DNA of 48,477 bases from Akkermansia sp. GTDB lineage: Bacteria; Verrucomicrobiota; Verrucomicrobiia; Verrucomicrobiales; Akkermansiaceae. The notes beneath the pieces are model-generated. The model was not told where the DNA came from and did not search any database. It saw nothing but the letters and a program-made list of their open reading frames with translations. Of this stretch, positions 16,113 to 23,989 are shown piece by piece. The translations under genes and the position numbers were made by a program. The stretch lies in the NCBI GenBank assembly GCA_017546445.1, contig JAFYWX010000045.1, positions 1-48,477 on the forward strand, read 5' to 3'. Position 1 is the first letter of the stretch; every line of letters begins with the position of its first letter.

Positions 16113-17011
16113 TAATGATGCCCCACCTCGCGATCCAGGTCAGAGTTATAGCGGCAGAGCTGCGCAGAGGTCGCTACCGTGCTACCCACAGAAAGCGTGA
16201 TAATACGCTTTGTTTCACCAGGCTTGGAGAAATCATACTCAGCTGTGGTACCCAGCACCAGCGAACGCACGCGCAGCATTCGGGTGCCGTACTCCGTGTT
16301 AACTGCCCAGGAACCACCGACACCATCTGCAAAAAGCCCTAGCGAAAGCTGCTCATTCATCTTACGCATCACAGCAAAGCGGAAACCGCTCATCTGCACG
16401 GACCAGTCCGGGGTCATCTGCCAATTAAAGGAGAACACCGGCATGAGGCCGTAAATAGTAGCATCCGGCGAATGCCCGATACCCACCGAATAGGATAGCG
16501 TCTCGCTATGTTTCACGCTGTAGGAAAGCAGGCAATTCAAGTGAAAACTGTGGGCACCGTGCACAAAATCAGAAGCCAGCGCAGGTGCCACAACGGCTAC
16601 AAACATATCGCCATTCTGGCGGGGCACAATGGCAGCCAACGGCAGTGTAATGTTGTACAACTCATTCCTGCGCAGGTCAAAAGCACCATTGGCATCCATG
16701 AATGTTACGTCGGCATTCACGGAGGCATTAAACATCCAATCCGCACCACCGGATTGCCGCGGATCTGCAAGCGGAATGCAAAGGCCGTATTTTTGCCAGC
16801 TGAGCGTGGAACCGCCATGGCGTTCTCCCATGGTTGAGGTCATTTCAAACGATGCAAAGCTCGGCATGAATCCGGTCTCCGGAAGCTTATGATGCCAATC
16901 TGAATAAAACGCCTGCGCCATGACAGATGCGTCATCCATCCAGTCGTTAAACCAGTTCTCAGCATAGGCGGAAGAAGCCACAGCCAGAAGCATTGCCATC
17001 GTCTTTTTCAT
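16067..17011 (-). CDS. Outer-membrane beta-barrel protein of unknown function
   Basis: A 314-residue protein with a clear signal peptide (MKKTMAMLLAVASSAYA) from the ATG at 17011. An in-frame start 30 bases upstream is unlikely because the promoter covers it. The body alternates hydrophobic and polar residues in antiparallel pairs (MPVFSFNWQMTPDWSVQMSGFRFAVM; LSLGLFADGVGGSWAVNTEYG) and ends in an aromatic residue (FRF), the Bam-recognised barrel signal. I do not recognise a named family or ligand. The -10 box ends 9 bases from the ATG, predicting a leaderless mRNA. Confidence 0.75.
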   Translation of the reverse strand: MKKTMAMLLAVASSAYAENWFNDWMDDASVMAQAFYSDWHHKLPETGFMPSFASFEMTSTMGERHGGSTLSWQKYGLCIPLADPRQSGGADWMFNASVNADVTFMDANGAFDLRRNELYNITLPLAAIVPRQNGDMFVAVVAPALASDFVHGAHSFHLNCLLSYSVKHSETLSYSVGIGHSPDATIYGLMPVFSFNWQMTPDWSVQMSGFRFAVMRKMNEQLSLGLFADGVGGSWAVNTEYGTRMLRVRSLVLGTTAEYDFSKPGETKRIITLSVGSTVATSAQLCRYNSDLDREVGHHYHPGLFVSGAVDFRF

Positions 17012-17020
17012 AGCAATCGC

Positions 17021-17048
17021 ATTGTAGCAGAAACGGGGCATAAGTCAA
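17021..17048 (-). promoter_or_regulatory. Promoter of the outer-membrane barrel gene, predicted leaderless
   Basis: Minus strand: TTGACT (-35), 16-base spacer, TACAAT (-10), ending 9 bases before the ATG at 17011. Confidence 0.7.
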
Positions 17049-17065
17049 GGCGGATTCCCGTTCAC

Positions 17066-17311
17066 TACGCACCTGTCACATGTGTACCAAAGATTTCACA
17101 ATTGCCTGCATTATCAACCCCGTTTTGGAGCCTGCCCACCTCTTTATCCGCTATATGGCGATTTGTCGGGGTCTCAAATCTTTCGGAGCTCGGGACTTCA
17201 GTCCCGAAAACTCAAGCGATGAGGGACTAAAGTCCCTTGCTCCGACAAAAACAGCTGCCCGACAAACTCCAATTTGGCGCAGCAAACTTTGGGACACATG
17301 TACGCACCTGT
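17066..17311. mobile_element. MITE-like element E1 with terminal inverted repeats and 11-bp flanking direct repeats
   Basis: Terminal inverted repeats ATGTGTaCCAAAG (17080-17092) and CTTTGGGACACATG (17287-17300) bound a 221-bp non-coding segment. The 11-mer TACGCACCTGT occurs at both flanks (17066-17076 and 17301-17311), like a target-site duplication. Inside, an outer stem TCGGAGC/GCTCCGA encloses two hairpins (CGGGACT/AGTCCCG and AGGGACT/AGTCCCT), a three-way junction. Related DNA is at about 21450-21580 (same junction) and 31888-32150 (same terminal repeats). No transposase is encoded. This element fills the 370-bp gap between the barrel gene and the cysteine-peptidase-like gene. Confidence 0.7.
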
Positions 17312-17338
17312 AATCCCTGTCATTCCTGTTATTAGAGC

Positions 17339-17368
17339 TTGCATACCCTATCCTCCATCCAGTAGACT
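17339..17368 (+). promoter_or_regulatory. Promoter of the cysteine-peptidase-like gene
   Basis: TTGCAT (-35), 18-base spacer, TAGACT (-10), ending 13 bases before the ATG at 17382. The leader would be about 6 bases. Confidence 0.55.
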
Positions 17369-17381
17369 GCAGCAAGTCTAC

Positions 17382-18203
17382 ATGAGATACCTCATCCCCA
17401 GCATCATCCTCCTGCTTCTTCTGGGCGGAATTACTGCAGCTGCGCCATTACAAACACGCAGCAGCAGCATTTCCGAGCCCCAGCAGTCCCTCTTCCCCTG
17501 GTGGAAGAGCGTACAGAACGCCATCATGAGCATCCAGAGACCGGGCGCAGGCGGATACAGCACCGCAGACTACGCAAAGCAGGCACTGGTCGATTCCTTC
17601 GTGTGGAGTGAGGCCCTGCACCGCCCCATCTTCAATCCCCGGGTGGCGCGGCCTTCCTTCTGCTCGTCCGCCGTGTGGGCCGCCACACTTTCCGCACTGA
17701 TGGACTGGGAAGCCAGAAACAAGCGCAGCATTATCAGCCCCGCAGCGTGGCAGGCACTGATGCCCCAGCTCGTCAAGGATGGTGAAGGCCCCTGGGGATA
17801 TGCCAACGCCAACGGCCCGGGCTTTGCCCTGCTGGTTCATCGGCTGGGCGCCGGCATCAATTTTACGGACTGGAAGCAGGCCCGCCCCTCGGATGTACTG
17901 AAAATCTGGTGGAACGACCACATAGGCGGCCGGGAGCGCGGTCACCTGGTCATTCTGGTCAAGGATGAGGGAGACACCGCCTGTGTGTGGTCATCCCATA
18001 TTGCCCGCGACGGGCAGCCCGCTGGCTACGGCATGCGCCGCATCCCCAAGGAGGCCATGAAGCGCGTGCTCTTCACCCGCATCACAAACCCGGCAGCATT
18101 CAACCAGGCCCACCGCCTGCCGGATGAACCGTGGCTCACCAACCTGATGAGCCTGGATACCAACTGGGCGGAATGCGTACGCCGCTGTAACATTCAGCGC
18201 TAG
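17382..18203 (+). CDS. Secreted NlpC/P60- or CHAP-like cysteine peptidase (putative)
   Basis: A 273-residue exported protein; the ATG at 17382 is chosen because it starts a signal peptide (MRYLIPSIILLLLLGGITAAA). The mature part contains RPSFCSSAVWAATL, a helix starting with Cys as in papain-like peptidoglycan hydrolases, followed about 100 residues later by RERGHLVILV, where a strand begins with the expected catalytic His, and then VWSSHIARDG. This Cys/His arrangement suggests an NlpC/P60 or CHAP-type amidase acting on cell wall, but no full family signature is visible. Its stop overlaps the converging HAD gene by 4 bp. Confidence 0.55.
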   Translation: MRYLIPSIILLLLLGGITAAAPLQTRSSSISEPQQSLFPWWKSVQNAIMSIQRPGAGGYSTADYAKQALVDSFVWSEALHRPIFNPRVARPSFCSSAVWAATLSALMDWEARNKRSIISPAAWQALMPQLVKDGEGPWGYANANGPGFALLVHRLGAGINFTDWKQARPSDVLKIWWNDHIGGRERGHLVILVKDEGDTACVWSSHIARDGQPAGYGMRRIPKEAMKRVLFTRITNPAAFNQAHRLPDEPWLTNLMSLDTNWAECVRRCNIQR

Positions 18204-18826
18204 TCCAGAACCGGAGCACAGGGACCAACCCGCACATAATCCATGCCGCCGGCTATGGCGGCCTGAATACCGGGTTCCGCATCTTCGAACACCACGCAAT
18301 CTGCGGGATTCACCCCCATCTGCCGGGCGCAGAGCAGGAAAATATCCGGTCTGGGCTTTCCGAATCCCGGCGGCACATCTGCCGGCGTCACCATCACCTG
18401 GAACAAATCTGCCACCCCGGCTGAGTTCAGGGTTTCCCAGGCACCGGAGGGCATGCTGCCAGTGCCGATGGCGTAGGGAATTCCGCGTTCCCGGAGCTGG
18501 CGGACCAGTCCGATAGTCTCGGGGATAATGGGAAGAGTCTCGTTTTCAAGCAGCCAGGCATAGCGGTTACGCTTCTCGTCGGCCACCAATTCCGGCTCCA
18601 TCTGCAAAGCGTACCGCTGGTTCAAGGCAGCCACAATATCCGGAGCAGCCATGCCGCCGTGCGACACGAACTCATCCCAGCGGAACACATCTGCGGGGGC
18701 TCCGTTCTTCTTCAAGGCCCACCGCCAGGCAGCATAGTGCGTGGGCATGCTGTCCACCAGGGTGCCATCCAGATCAAATATGTAGCCGGCATATGTTTTT
18801 TCCGGCAGAATCACGCGCGTATTCAT
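18200..18826 (-). CDS. HAD-superfamily phosphatase, beta-phosphoglucomutase-like
   Basis: A 208-residue HAD hydrolase. Motif I FDLDGTLVDS (nucleophile and acid Asp) lies at about residue 17, motif II as the Thr/Ser-rich GTGSMPSGAWETL, motif III as Lys in GKPRPDIFLL, and motif IV as VFEDAEPGIQAA. An alpha-helical cap (residues 30-90) places it in subfamily I with YqaB/fructose-1-phosphatase and beta-phosphoglucomutase enzymes. The substrate is probably a small sugar phosphate. Its ATG overlaps the ktrA-like stop by 4 bp, so it is the last gene of the potassium-uptake operon, an association without an obvious biochemical reason. Confidence 0.85.
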   Translation of the reverse strand: MNTRVILPEKTYAGYIFDLDGTLVDSMPTHYAAWRWALKKNGAPADVFRWDEFVSHGGMAAPDIVAALNQRYALQMEPELVADEKRNRYAWLLENETLPIIPETIGLVRQLRERGIPYAIGTGSMPSGAWETLNSAGVADLFQVMVTPADVPPGFGKPRPDIFLLCARQMGVNPADCVVFEDAEPGIQAAIAGGMDYVRVGPCAPVLD

Positions 18827-19536
18827 TCTCCCTGAAGGTCAAATTTCTCTACAAATCTCTGCAAATCGCTGTCCTTACCGAAAAGAACCAGCACGTCACC
18901 CGCCTGGAACACCAGCGATGCATTGGGGGAATCAATTACCGGCTGCTCCGGTTCAGAAAGCACATCATCCGAGCTGTGCGTCTCGTTCACCTTACCACGG
19001 CGCACGGTCAGCAGGTTCAGGCGATACTCGGAGCGCAGCCCCACTTCCATGAGCGTGCGGCCTACCCATTCCTCCGGCAGGCGCACATCGGCCAGCGAGT
19101 GAGTGGCATCCATACGACGCAGGCGCATCAGGCCCTCATTCGTGAAGCGGGCAGCAAGCTGGCGGGCAGCCACATCCTCCACGCGAATCAGGTCAGTCAC
19201 GCCAATAAGCTTCAGCAACTTGCCATGCAGTTCATTCACACTGCGAGTCAGCAGATTAGTCACCCCGAGCTCCTTCAGCTGAGCCGTAATGAGCAGATTA
19301 CGCTCAAACTGCTCACCCACGGCCACAATCACATATGTATCTTCCCCCACCAGCTCCAGCTGGCGGAGCACGCGGATATCCGTAGCATCGCCCACCAGGG
19401 CGTAGGTCACGCGGTCCTTAAGCTCGGTTACGATGGATTCGCGCTCATCCAGAATGGTGACCTCGAACCCGAGGTCTGCCAGATGCAGCGCCAGAGCGCG
19501 GCCGAATTGTCCAATGCCGATAATGACGAATTTCAT
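18823..19536 (-). CDS. ktrA: Potassium uptake regulatory RCK protein (KtrA/TrkA type)
   Basis: A cytoplasmic gating subunit of 237 residues. The N-terminal Rossmann RCK_N domain has GIGQFGRALALHLADLG at residues 7-23, the acidic end of beta-2 (TILDER) and GDATDIRVLRQ. The C-terminal RCK_C domain (about 150-230) contains LPEEWVGRTLMEVGLRSEYRLNLLTVRR and ends in FQAGDVLVLFGKDSDLQRF. A single RCK_N/RCK_C pair matches KtrA rather than duplicated TrkA. It lies 6 bp after the channel gene, so the two form a two-component Ktr system controlled by nucleotide binding. Confidence 0.93.
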   Translation of the reverse strand: MKFVIIGIGQFGRALALHLADLGFEVTILDERESIVTELKDRVTYALVGDATDIRVLRQLELVGEDTYVIVAVGEQFERNLLITAQLKELGVTNLLTRSVNELHGKLLKLIGVTDLIRVEDVAARQLAARFTNEGLMRLRRMDATHSLADVRLPEEWVGRTLMEVGLRSEYRLNLLTVRRGKVNETHSSDDVLSEPEQPVIDSPNASLVFQAGDVLVLFGKDSDLQRFVEKFDLQGE

Positions 19537-19542
19537 AAAAAA

Positions 19543-21333
19543 TCAGGTAAGAGGTAAGCGAGTTTCGGGGAGACGAATCGGGGAGGGCTCCCGCTGGCGG
19601 ATAAAGATGAGCATGAACGTAAACATGCCCACACGCCCGAAAAGCATGTTCAACGAGATGATGAGCTTCGAAAAATCAGACACCTGCGGAAGCGCCCCGA
19701 GCTCAAACCCAGTGGTGGTATAAGCGCTCACCTCCAGGAACAACAAGCGAACCACGCCATGAGGCTGCTGCGCAATGGCGGGCTCCAGCAGCATGAGCAG
19801 GAGCGTGGTGAACACTATCCAGAAAATTGAAAGCACCACCGTGGCCATGGCTCGCTCCACCGTGTTTCGCGCGATGCGGCGGTTATGCAGCTCCACATCC
19901 TGCTTGCCGCACAGCACGCGGTATACCTCCAGCAGGCACAGGGCAAACACCGGGGCATACACACCACCGCCCGTACCCGCAGGGTTACCGCCCACAAACA
20001 TCAGAAAAGCCAGAAACAGCTGGTACACCGGGCCATAATCGCCAATATCCGTCAGCGCAAAGCCTGCGGAGCGGCCTATGGCATTCCACAGCGACTCCCA
20101 CAAATTAAACCCGCCATGCGCCTGGTGGGAAGAAGGTTCAAACGCAGACAGCAGAGTAAGCCCCAGTGTGCCCACCAGCATCACAATCAGCATGACCCGC
20201 AGCACCAGCCAGGAATTGGTGCTCCACCGCTTGGCGCTCCGGATGCCAGCCAGGCGGTTCTTCAGGCGAGTCAGGCCTTCCAAATACACGCCAAAGCCCA
20301 CCGTGCCAAGCAGCACCAGACCTATCATGACAAACTGCACAGACCGGCAGTCTGCCACCCCGACCTGCTCCATACCCGCAGGGAAGATGGTGATACCGGC
20401 ATTGCAGAACGCGGAGACCGCATGGAAGACGGCATATCCCCACAAATCAGACTGAGGGAATCCGGGCAGCCCCTTCCAGAGGTAGTACAGGCAGACACTG
20501 CCGATAACCTCTGCAGAAAGAGTCACATAGAACACGGCACGCAACAGCGAGGGAACAATATTCACCCCCTGCTGGTCCAGCATACCGGAAACAGACATAC
20601 TATCGCGCACCGCCAGGCGCTTCCCCACCATCATGAGCACGAAGTAGGAGAAGGTCATCACGCCGATGGCTCCCACCTGAATATCCAGCAGCAGCACCAG
20701 CTTACCGAGCGGCGTGAAGGTTGAAGCCACGTCCACCGAGGTCAGGCCGGTAATGGAAGTGGCAGATGCGCAGGTGAACAGAGCATCCACCGCAGAAATC
20801 GGTTTGTAGGTGGCACCCGGCGTCAGCAGCAACAGCGTACTCAACAGCACCAGCACCACCATATAGGTAAAAAATCGCATGGCAGGCGACCAGCGGCTGC
20901 CTCCCTTCACCGGGCTGGTGCGGCGGGCGCGGAGTATGGCCCCAAGCGAACCAATGGAAAAGCCACCCAGCAGGAAACTACACACCAGACTGGGAAAGAA
21001 CGCCCCGCGGCCAAACACCTCCCACACGCCACCATAGAATATAGTGGAGGCCACGATGCCCACAACGAGCTGAACCCATAAAAAACGCCCAGGCACCCCG
21101 TAGCGCACCCATTCCATGCAGAAATGCAGCAGCACCACCAGGGAATTGAACCAGACCAAAGCGCAAAGAATCAAATGGGAGGAGCCGATAAACGCGTCGC
21201 GCTCGGCCGGAGAATTGGCCACACCTTCAAAACAAGCCTCCCAAAGGACCACAAAAAGCACCAGCATGCCGGAAATCAGCTCCGGCAATTCGAGCGCCTT
21301 ATGGCGGTGTTCCTTCTGTGGCAGGTGTCTCAC
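19543..21333 (-). CDS. ktrB: Potassium transporter membrane subunit (KtrB/TrkH family)
   Basis: The K+-translocating subunit, 596 residues. Four pore-loop motifs of the superfamily are visible: ATSITGLTSVDVA, AFCNAGITIFPAG, AIGRSAGFALTDIGD and SAYTTTGFELGALP. The family core matches KtrB, but the N-terminus carries about 150 extra residues with several additional membrane segments (ISGMLVLFVVLW, LILCALVWFNSLVVLL, LWVQLVVGIVASTIFYGG), making it longer than the usual 440-480. The start is a GTG at 21333 whose promoter -10 box ends 8 bases upstream, predicting a leaderless GTG-start mRNA. ktrA and a HAD phosphatase follow in the same operon. Confidence 0.92.
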   Translation of the reverse strand: MRHLPQKEHRHKALELPELISGMLVLFVVLWEACFEGVANSPAERDAFIGSSHLILCALVWFNSLVVLLHFCMEWVRYGVPGRFLWVQLVVGIVASTIFYGGVWEVFGRGAFFPSLVCSFLLGGFSIGSLGAILRARRTSPVKGGSRWSPAMRFFTYMVVLVLLSTLLLLTPGATYKPISAVDALFTCASATSITGLTSVDVASTFTPLGKLVLLLDIQVGAIGVMTFSYFVLMMVGKRLAVRDSMSVSGMLDQQGVNIVPSLLRAVFYVTLSAEVIGSVCLYYLWKGLPGFPQSDLWGYAVFHAVSAFCNAGITIFPAGMEQVGVADCRSVQFVMIGLVLLGTVGFGVYLEGLTRLKNRLAGIRSAKRWSTNSWLVLRVMLIVMLVGTLGLTLLSAFEPSSHQAHGGFNLWESLWNAIGRSAGFALTDIGDYGPVYQLFLAFLMFVGGNPAGTGGGVYAPVFALCLLEVYRVLCGKQDVELHNRRIARNTVERAMATVVLSIFWIVFTTLLLMLLEPAIAQQPHGVVRLLFLEVSAYTTTGFELGALPQVSDFSKLIISLNMLFGRVGMFTFMLIFIRQREPSPIRLPETRLPLT

Positions 21334-21341
21334 GCGCGCTC

Positions 21342-21370
21342 ATTATAGCAAATACCCCACCATTTGGCAA
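21342..21370 (-). promoter_or_regulatory. Promoter of the ktr operon, predicted leaderless
   Basis: Minus strand: TTGCCA (-35), 17-base spacer, perfect TATAAT (-10), ending 8 bases before the GTG at 21333. Confidence 0.75.
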
Positions 21371-21449
21371 GAGCAACAGCGCGTGCATCTGTACAGCGGG
21401 GGCTCACCCCACACGCGCAACCCAAAGTTCAGCCTGCCAGATTGGAGGT

Positions 21450-21580
21450 TAGCGAGGTTACAACTCCATCGGAGCACAGGACTCTCCCGATAGCATAACC
21501 GATGAGGGACTAAAGCCCCCCCCCCCGCTCCGACAAAACAGCAGCCCGCCAAATTCTCCATTCCGCAGCTTACAAGAAAA
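21450..21580. repeat. Diverged copy (E3) of the three-way-junction repeat with a C11 tract
   Basis: The segment shares with E1 the TCGGAGC...GCTCCGA outer stem, GATGAGGGACTAAAG, and the following CGACAAAACAGC-AGCCCGCCAAA. The second inner hairpin is replaced by an 11-base C run (21516-21526), and the terminal inverted repeats are not clear. It occupies the 320-bp gap between the ktr promoter and the small ribosomal-peptide gene; nothing coding is visible there. Confidence 0.6.
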
Positions 21581-21611
21581 ACGGCACTGTCCAACGAGGG
21601 AACAGTGCCGT
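21581..21611 (-). terminator. Rho-independent terminator of the AURKAIP1/COX24-type gene
   Basis: A 10-bp stem (ACGGCACTGT with its complement) around an 11-base loop. On the minus strand it is followed by a T-run and lies 44 bp after the stop of the 34-residue gene. Confidence 0.88.
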
Positions 21612-21654
21612 GAAAAGAACAGCGTCGCTTGCGGACGTGGCCTAAGCGCGCAGC

Positions 21655-21759
21655 TTAGGACTTGTAACGCAAACGCTTCTTGTGGCGGTTCTGGCGCATG
21701 CGCTTGCTGCGCTTGTGCTTGTTGATTTTAGCCTTACGTCTCTTCTTAAGCGATCCCAT
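21655..21759 (-). CDS. 34-residue AURKAIP1/COX24-domain ribosome-associated peptide
   Basis: A tiny, extremely basic protein starting MGSLKKRRKAKINKHK and ending KKRLRYKS. Lys/Arg make up about half the residues and there are no acidic residues. It matches the short bacterial AURKAIP1/COX24 domain proteins, whose mitochondrial relatives belong to the small ribosomal subunit, so a structural 30S component is likely. It has its own promoter, a leader of about 70 bases and a strong terminator, as expected for a well-expressed monocistronic ribosomal gene. Confidence 0.88.
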   Translation of the reverse strand: MGSLKKRRKAKINKHKRSKRMRQNRHKKRLRYKS

Positions 21760-21833
21760 AATGATTTATGTGTCGTTTGTGGTTTTCTCGATTGGGAGAA
21801 TGGTCGGTTACCCCTATGGGCTAACGGGGAAAT

Positions 21834-21862
21834 ATGTAACTATCTTTTGCGTGAAAAGTCAA
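21834..21862 (-). promoter_or_regulatory. Promoter of the AURKAIP1/COX24-type gene
   Basis: Minus strand: TTGACT (-35), 17-base spacer, TTACAT (-10). The leader would be about 67 bases, unlike the leaderless promoters nearby. Confidence 0.5.
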
Positions 21863-21891
21863 GCCGAAAGCGAATTTTAGGACGCATTTTA

Positions 21892-22722
21892 TCACCTTTC
21901 TGTCATCATATGCCTTTTCCAGGCATGAAGACAATCCATAACTCCGGTGCACGGCGAGATATAGCCGCCATGTTTCCGCATCCAGGCCAGCACGTCAGGA
22001 TGCGCATTTGCCGGGGCTCCTCGAAAAGCTTCCGGGAACATGCGGAACGCGTGCATATCATTATGCCCATCGCCCAGCATCACCCAGCGTTCAGCCGGCA
22101 CCTGCCACTGCTGCGCCACAGCCTGCAGGGCTGAGCCTTTGCAATAGCGGGAATCTGCCAGGCGCATGTAGCGCCCTGCCCGTTGCGCGGCCACACCCTC
22201 CAGCGTCGCAAGAAACGGCACGAGAAACGCCATGATATCATCCATAGTCGCGGCATCCTCCGCCTCCACCGAAAGCGGATCCGTGGGGGCAATAATCCAC
22301 TGCAAGGCAGGTAACTGTTTCCGCAGAAGGTCCAGCTGAGCATGCAGCAGCGGGGTCACGCGCTCCCGCACCTCCATATTGTGCACATAACAGCGGGCAT
22401 TATGCTCCTGCAGGGGGTACAGCTGGCCATCTTCCTGCGCCGCGTATGCATAGCGCTCACAAGTGCAGATGAAATCCGGAAGAAACGGCGCCGTCGGCAG
22501 CAATTCCTGGCAAAGATAAGGAAGCGTCCGGCCTGTGTTTATGCCCCAGCGGATTCCGAGGGGCCGCCACTCGCGCATCAGCTCGTAAAACTCAGCAGGA
22601 ACCGGGTGAAGCGGGTCCTGCGAGCGAAGCGTTTCATCATAGTCCAGCGAAATCAGCCAGCGACAAGCGCCGGCAAAAGGCATAGCCTGCCCGGGCAGCA
22701 CCTGCCCTTCCTCAACGACCAT
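21892..22722 (-). CDS. HAD-superfamily phosphatase, Cof/IIB type
   Basis: A 276-residue HAD hydrolase. Motif I is LDYDETL (two Asp intact; Glu replaces the usual Gly), motif II is NTGRT, motif III is the Lys in YCKGSALQAV, and motif IV is LGDGHNDMHAF. The layout, with the cap between motifs II and III, matches Cof-type IIB phosphatases that act on sugar phosphates or flavin-type substrates. Its start overlaps the end of the OmpA-domain gene by 11 bp, or it begins at a later ATG (MPFAGACRW, 39 bases in). Last gene of the operon that starts at 25102. Confidence 0.82.
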   Translation of the reverse strand: MVVEEGQVLPGQAMPFAGACRWLISLDYDETLRSQDPLHPVPAEFYELMREWRPLGIRWGINTGRTLPYLCQELLPTAPFLPDFICTCERYAYAAQEDGQLYPLQEHNARCYVHNMEVRERVTPLLHAQLDLLRKQLPALQWIIAPTDPLSVEAEDAATMDDIMAFLVPFLATLEGVAAQRAGRYMRLADSRYCKGSALQAVAQQWQVPAERWVMLGDGHNDMHAFRMFPEAFRGAPANAHPDVLAWMRKHGGYISPCTGVMDCLHAWKRHMMTER

Positions 22723-23974
22723 TTTTATCCTTCTTGTTACGATTCTGCTCAGCCGCCTTGCGCTCCTCCAGAGTAGCCCCCACCGGCAGGCGGAATGAGG
22801 GAGTCGCCGGCACCTTCACGCCGGATGCAAGCTGCTGGCTGATTTTCTTCTTGAGGTCCACAGAGTACTTGTAATCACAACAGCCTGCGGGCAATTCCTC
22901 ACCACCGGCACGCATGTGAATCTCCACACGGCGGTTCAAAGCCTGAGCATCGCGGTCGCCGTTTGTCGCCGTCAGCGGCATGGAACTGCCGCAGGAGCGG
23001 ATGTACACATTCTCCACCGGCACCTCATTACCCAGCAGCCAGGCGCGAACAGCAGCAGCGCGCTGCAGACCAAGCAAAGCATTGTACGCAGCGCCACCGA
23101 TGCTATCCGTGTGGCCTTCAATCACGAAATAGGTATTCGGGTTCTTCTGAATAAGAGCAGCCAGCTGCTGCATGGTGATGCGGGCAGAGTTCTTCAGCTG
23201 GCATTCATTGAATCCGAAAAGCACGTCAGCCCCCAATCGGGCAACACCGGATTTTGCACCCAGATTTTCCATACCCATCAGCTGGGAAAGGCTGCGGTTA
23301 TCATTGGGCATGTTGGCATTGCCGGCCTCAGAAGCGGCCTTACGCAGCTCACGGTCCATCAAATCTGAAGCATCTTCCAGCACCTCGGACTGAGCCTGAG
23401 CCGCCACCACCACATCATTCTTGTTCACTGGGGTGGGCTCCGGAATTGCCAGGGCATCCTCAGATAAATCCTTTGTCTGCAGGCTGTTCAGGTCTAGCTG
23501 GGCCGGAGGCATCTCGCTCACCGGGGTCACCTCCTCTGCCACCACCACAGGCTCTGCAACAGCAATCTCCGTCGGGCCGGGGGCAATGACAATCTCCGGC
23601 ACCTCGATATCCAGAATATCAATTTCCTGAGGTTCGTGCTTAATCTCCTCAATTTCCTGCTGTTGCTGCTCCACGGGAGTCTGCTCCTGCGCTTCCTCCA
23701 ATTTTTCTTCCTTGGGCGGGTTCTTGACCACCACGCGCACTACTTCCTCATCCTTGATTTTCTCCGGAACATCCGTCAATTTACCAAGGCCCAGCACGGA
23801 AAGAGAGGGAAAATACATCCACAGCAGGGCATGCACCACCACGGCGGCACTGGCAGCCCCCATGGCAATGGGCACCATATCGCGCTGGCGAGTCAGTTCA
23901 TAGCCATTGCGACGGCGGTTCCCCACGCGCTTGCGCGGTTTCATGCTCCGTTCACTGTCAGCGTAAAGTTCCAT
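22712..23974 (-). CDS. TonB-like-stalk OmpA-domain envelope protein
   Basis: A 420-residue protein with three parts: a basic cytoplasmic N-terminus and one membrane helix (about residues 34-52, VPIAMGAASAAVVVHALLW), a long Pro/Glu/Val-rich stalk (about 70-190) like those of TonB or TolA, and an OmpA C-terminal peptidoglycan-binding domain (about 250-355: VLFGFNECQLKNSA, IEGHTDSIGGAAYN, QRAAAVRAWL, NRRVEI). The H-T-D and late Arg residues that bind diaminopimelate are present. It would be anchored in the inner membrane and reach the cell wall, unlike outer-membrane OmpA or Pal. It follows the hydrolase-like gene by 15 bp. Confidence 0.85.
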   Translation of the reverse strand: MELYADSERSMKPRKRVGNRRRNGYELTRQRDMVPIAMGAASAAVVVHALLWMYFPSLSVLGLGKLTDVPEKIKDEEVVRVVVKNPPKEEKLEEAQEQTPVEQQQQEIEEIKHEPQEIDILDIEVPEIVIAPGPTEIAVAEPVVVAEEVTPVSEMPPAQLDLNSLQTKDLSEDALAIPEPTPVNKNDVVVAAQAQSEVLEDASDLMDRELRKAASEAGNANMPNDNRSLSQLMGMENLGAKSGVARLGADVLFGFNECQLKNSARITMQQLAALIQKNPNTYFVIEGHTDSIGGAAYNALLGLQRAAAVRAWLLGNEVPVENVYIRSCGSSMPLTATNGDRDAQALNRRVEIHMRAGGEELPAGCCDYKYSVDLKKKISQQLASGVKVPATPSFRLPVGATLEERKAAEQNRNKKDKNGR

Positions 23975-23989
23975 TGGTCTGGTGTAAAA

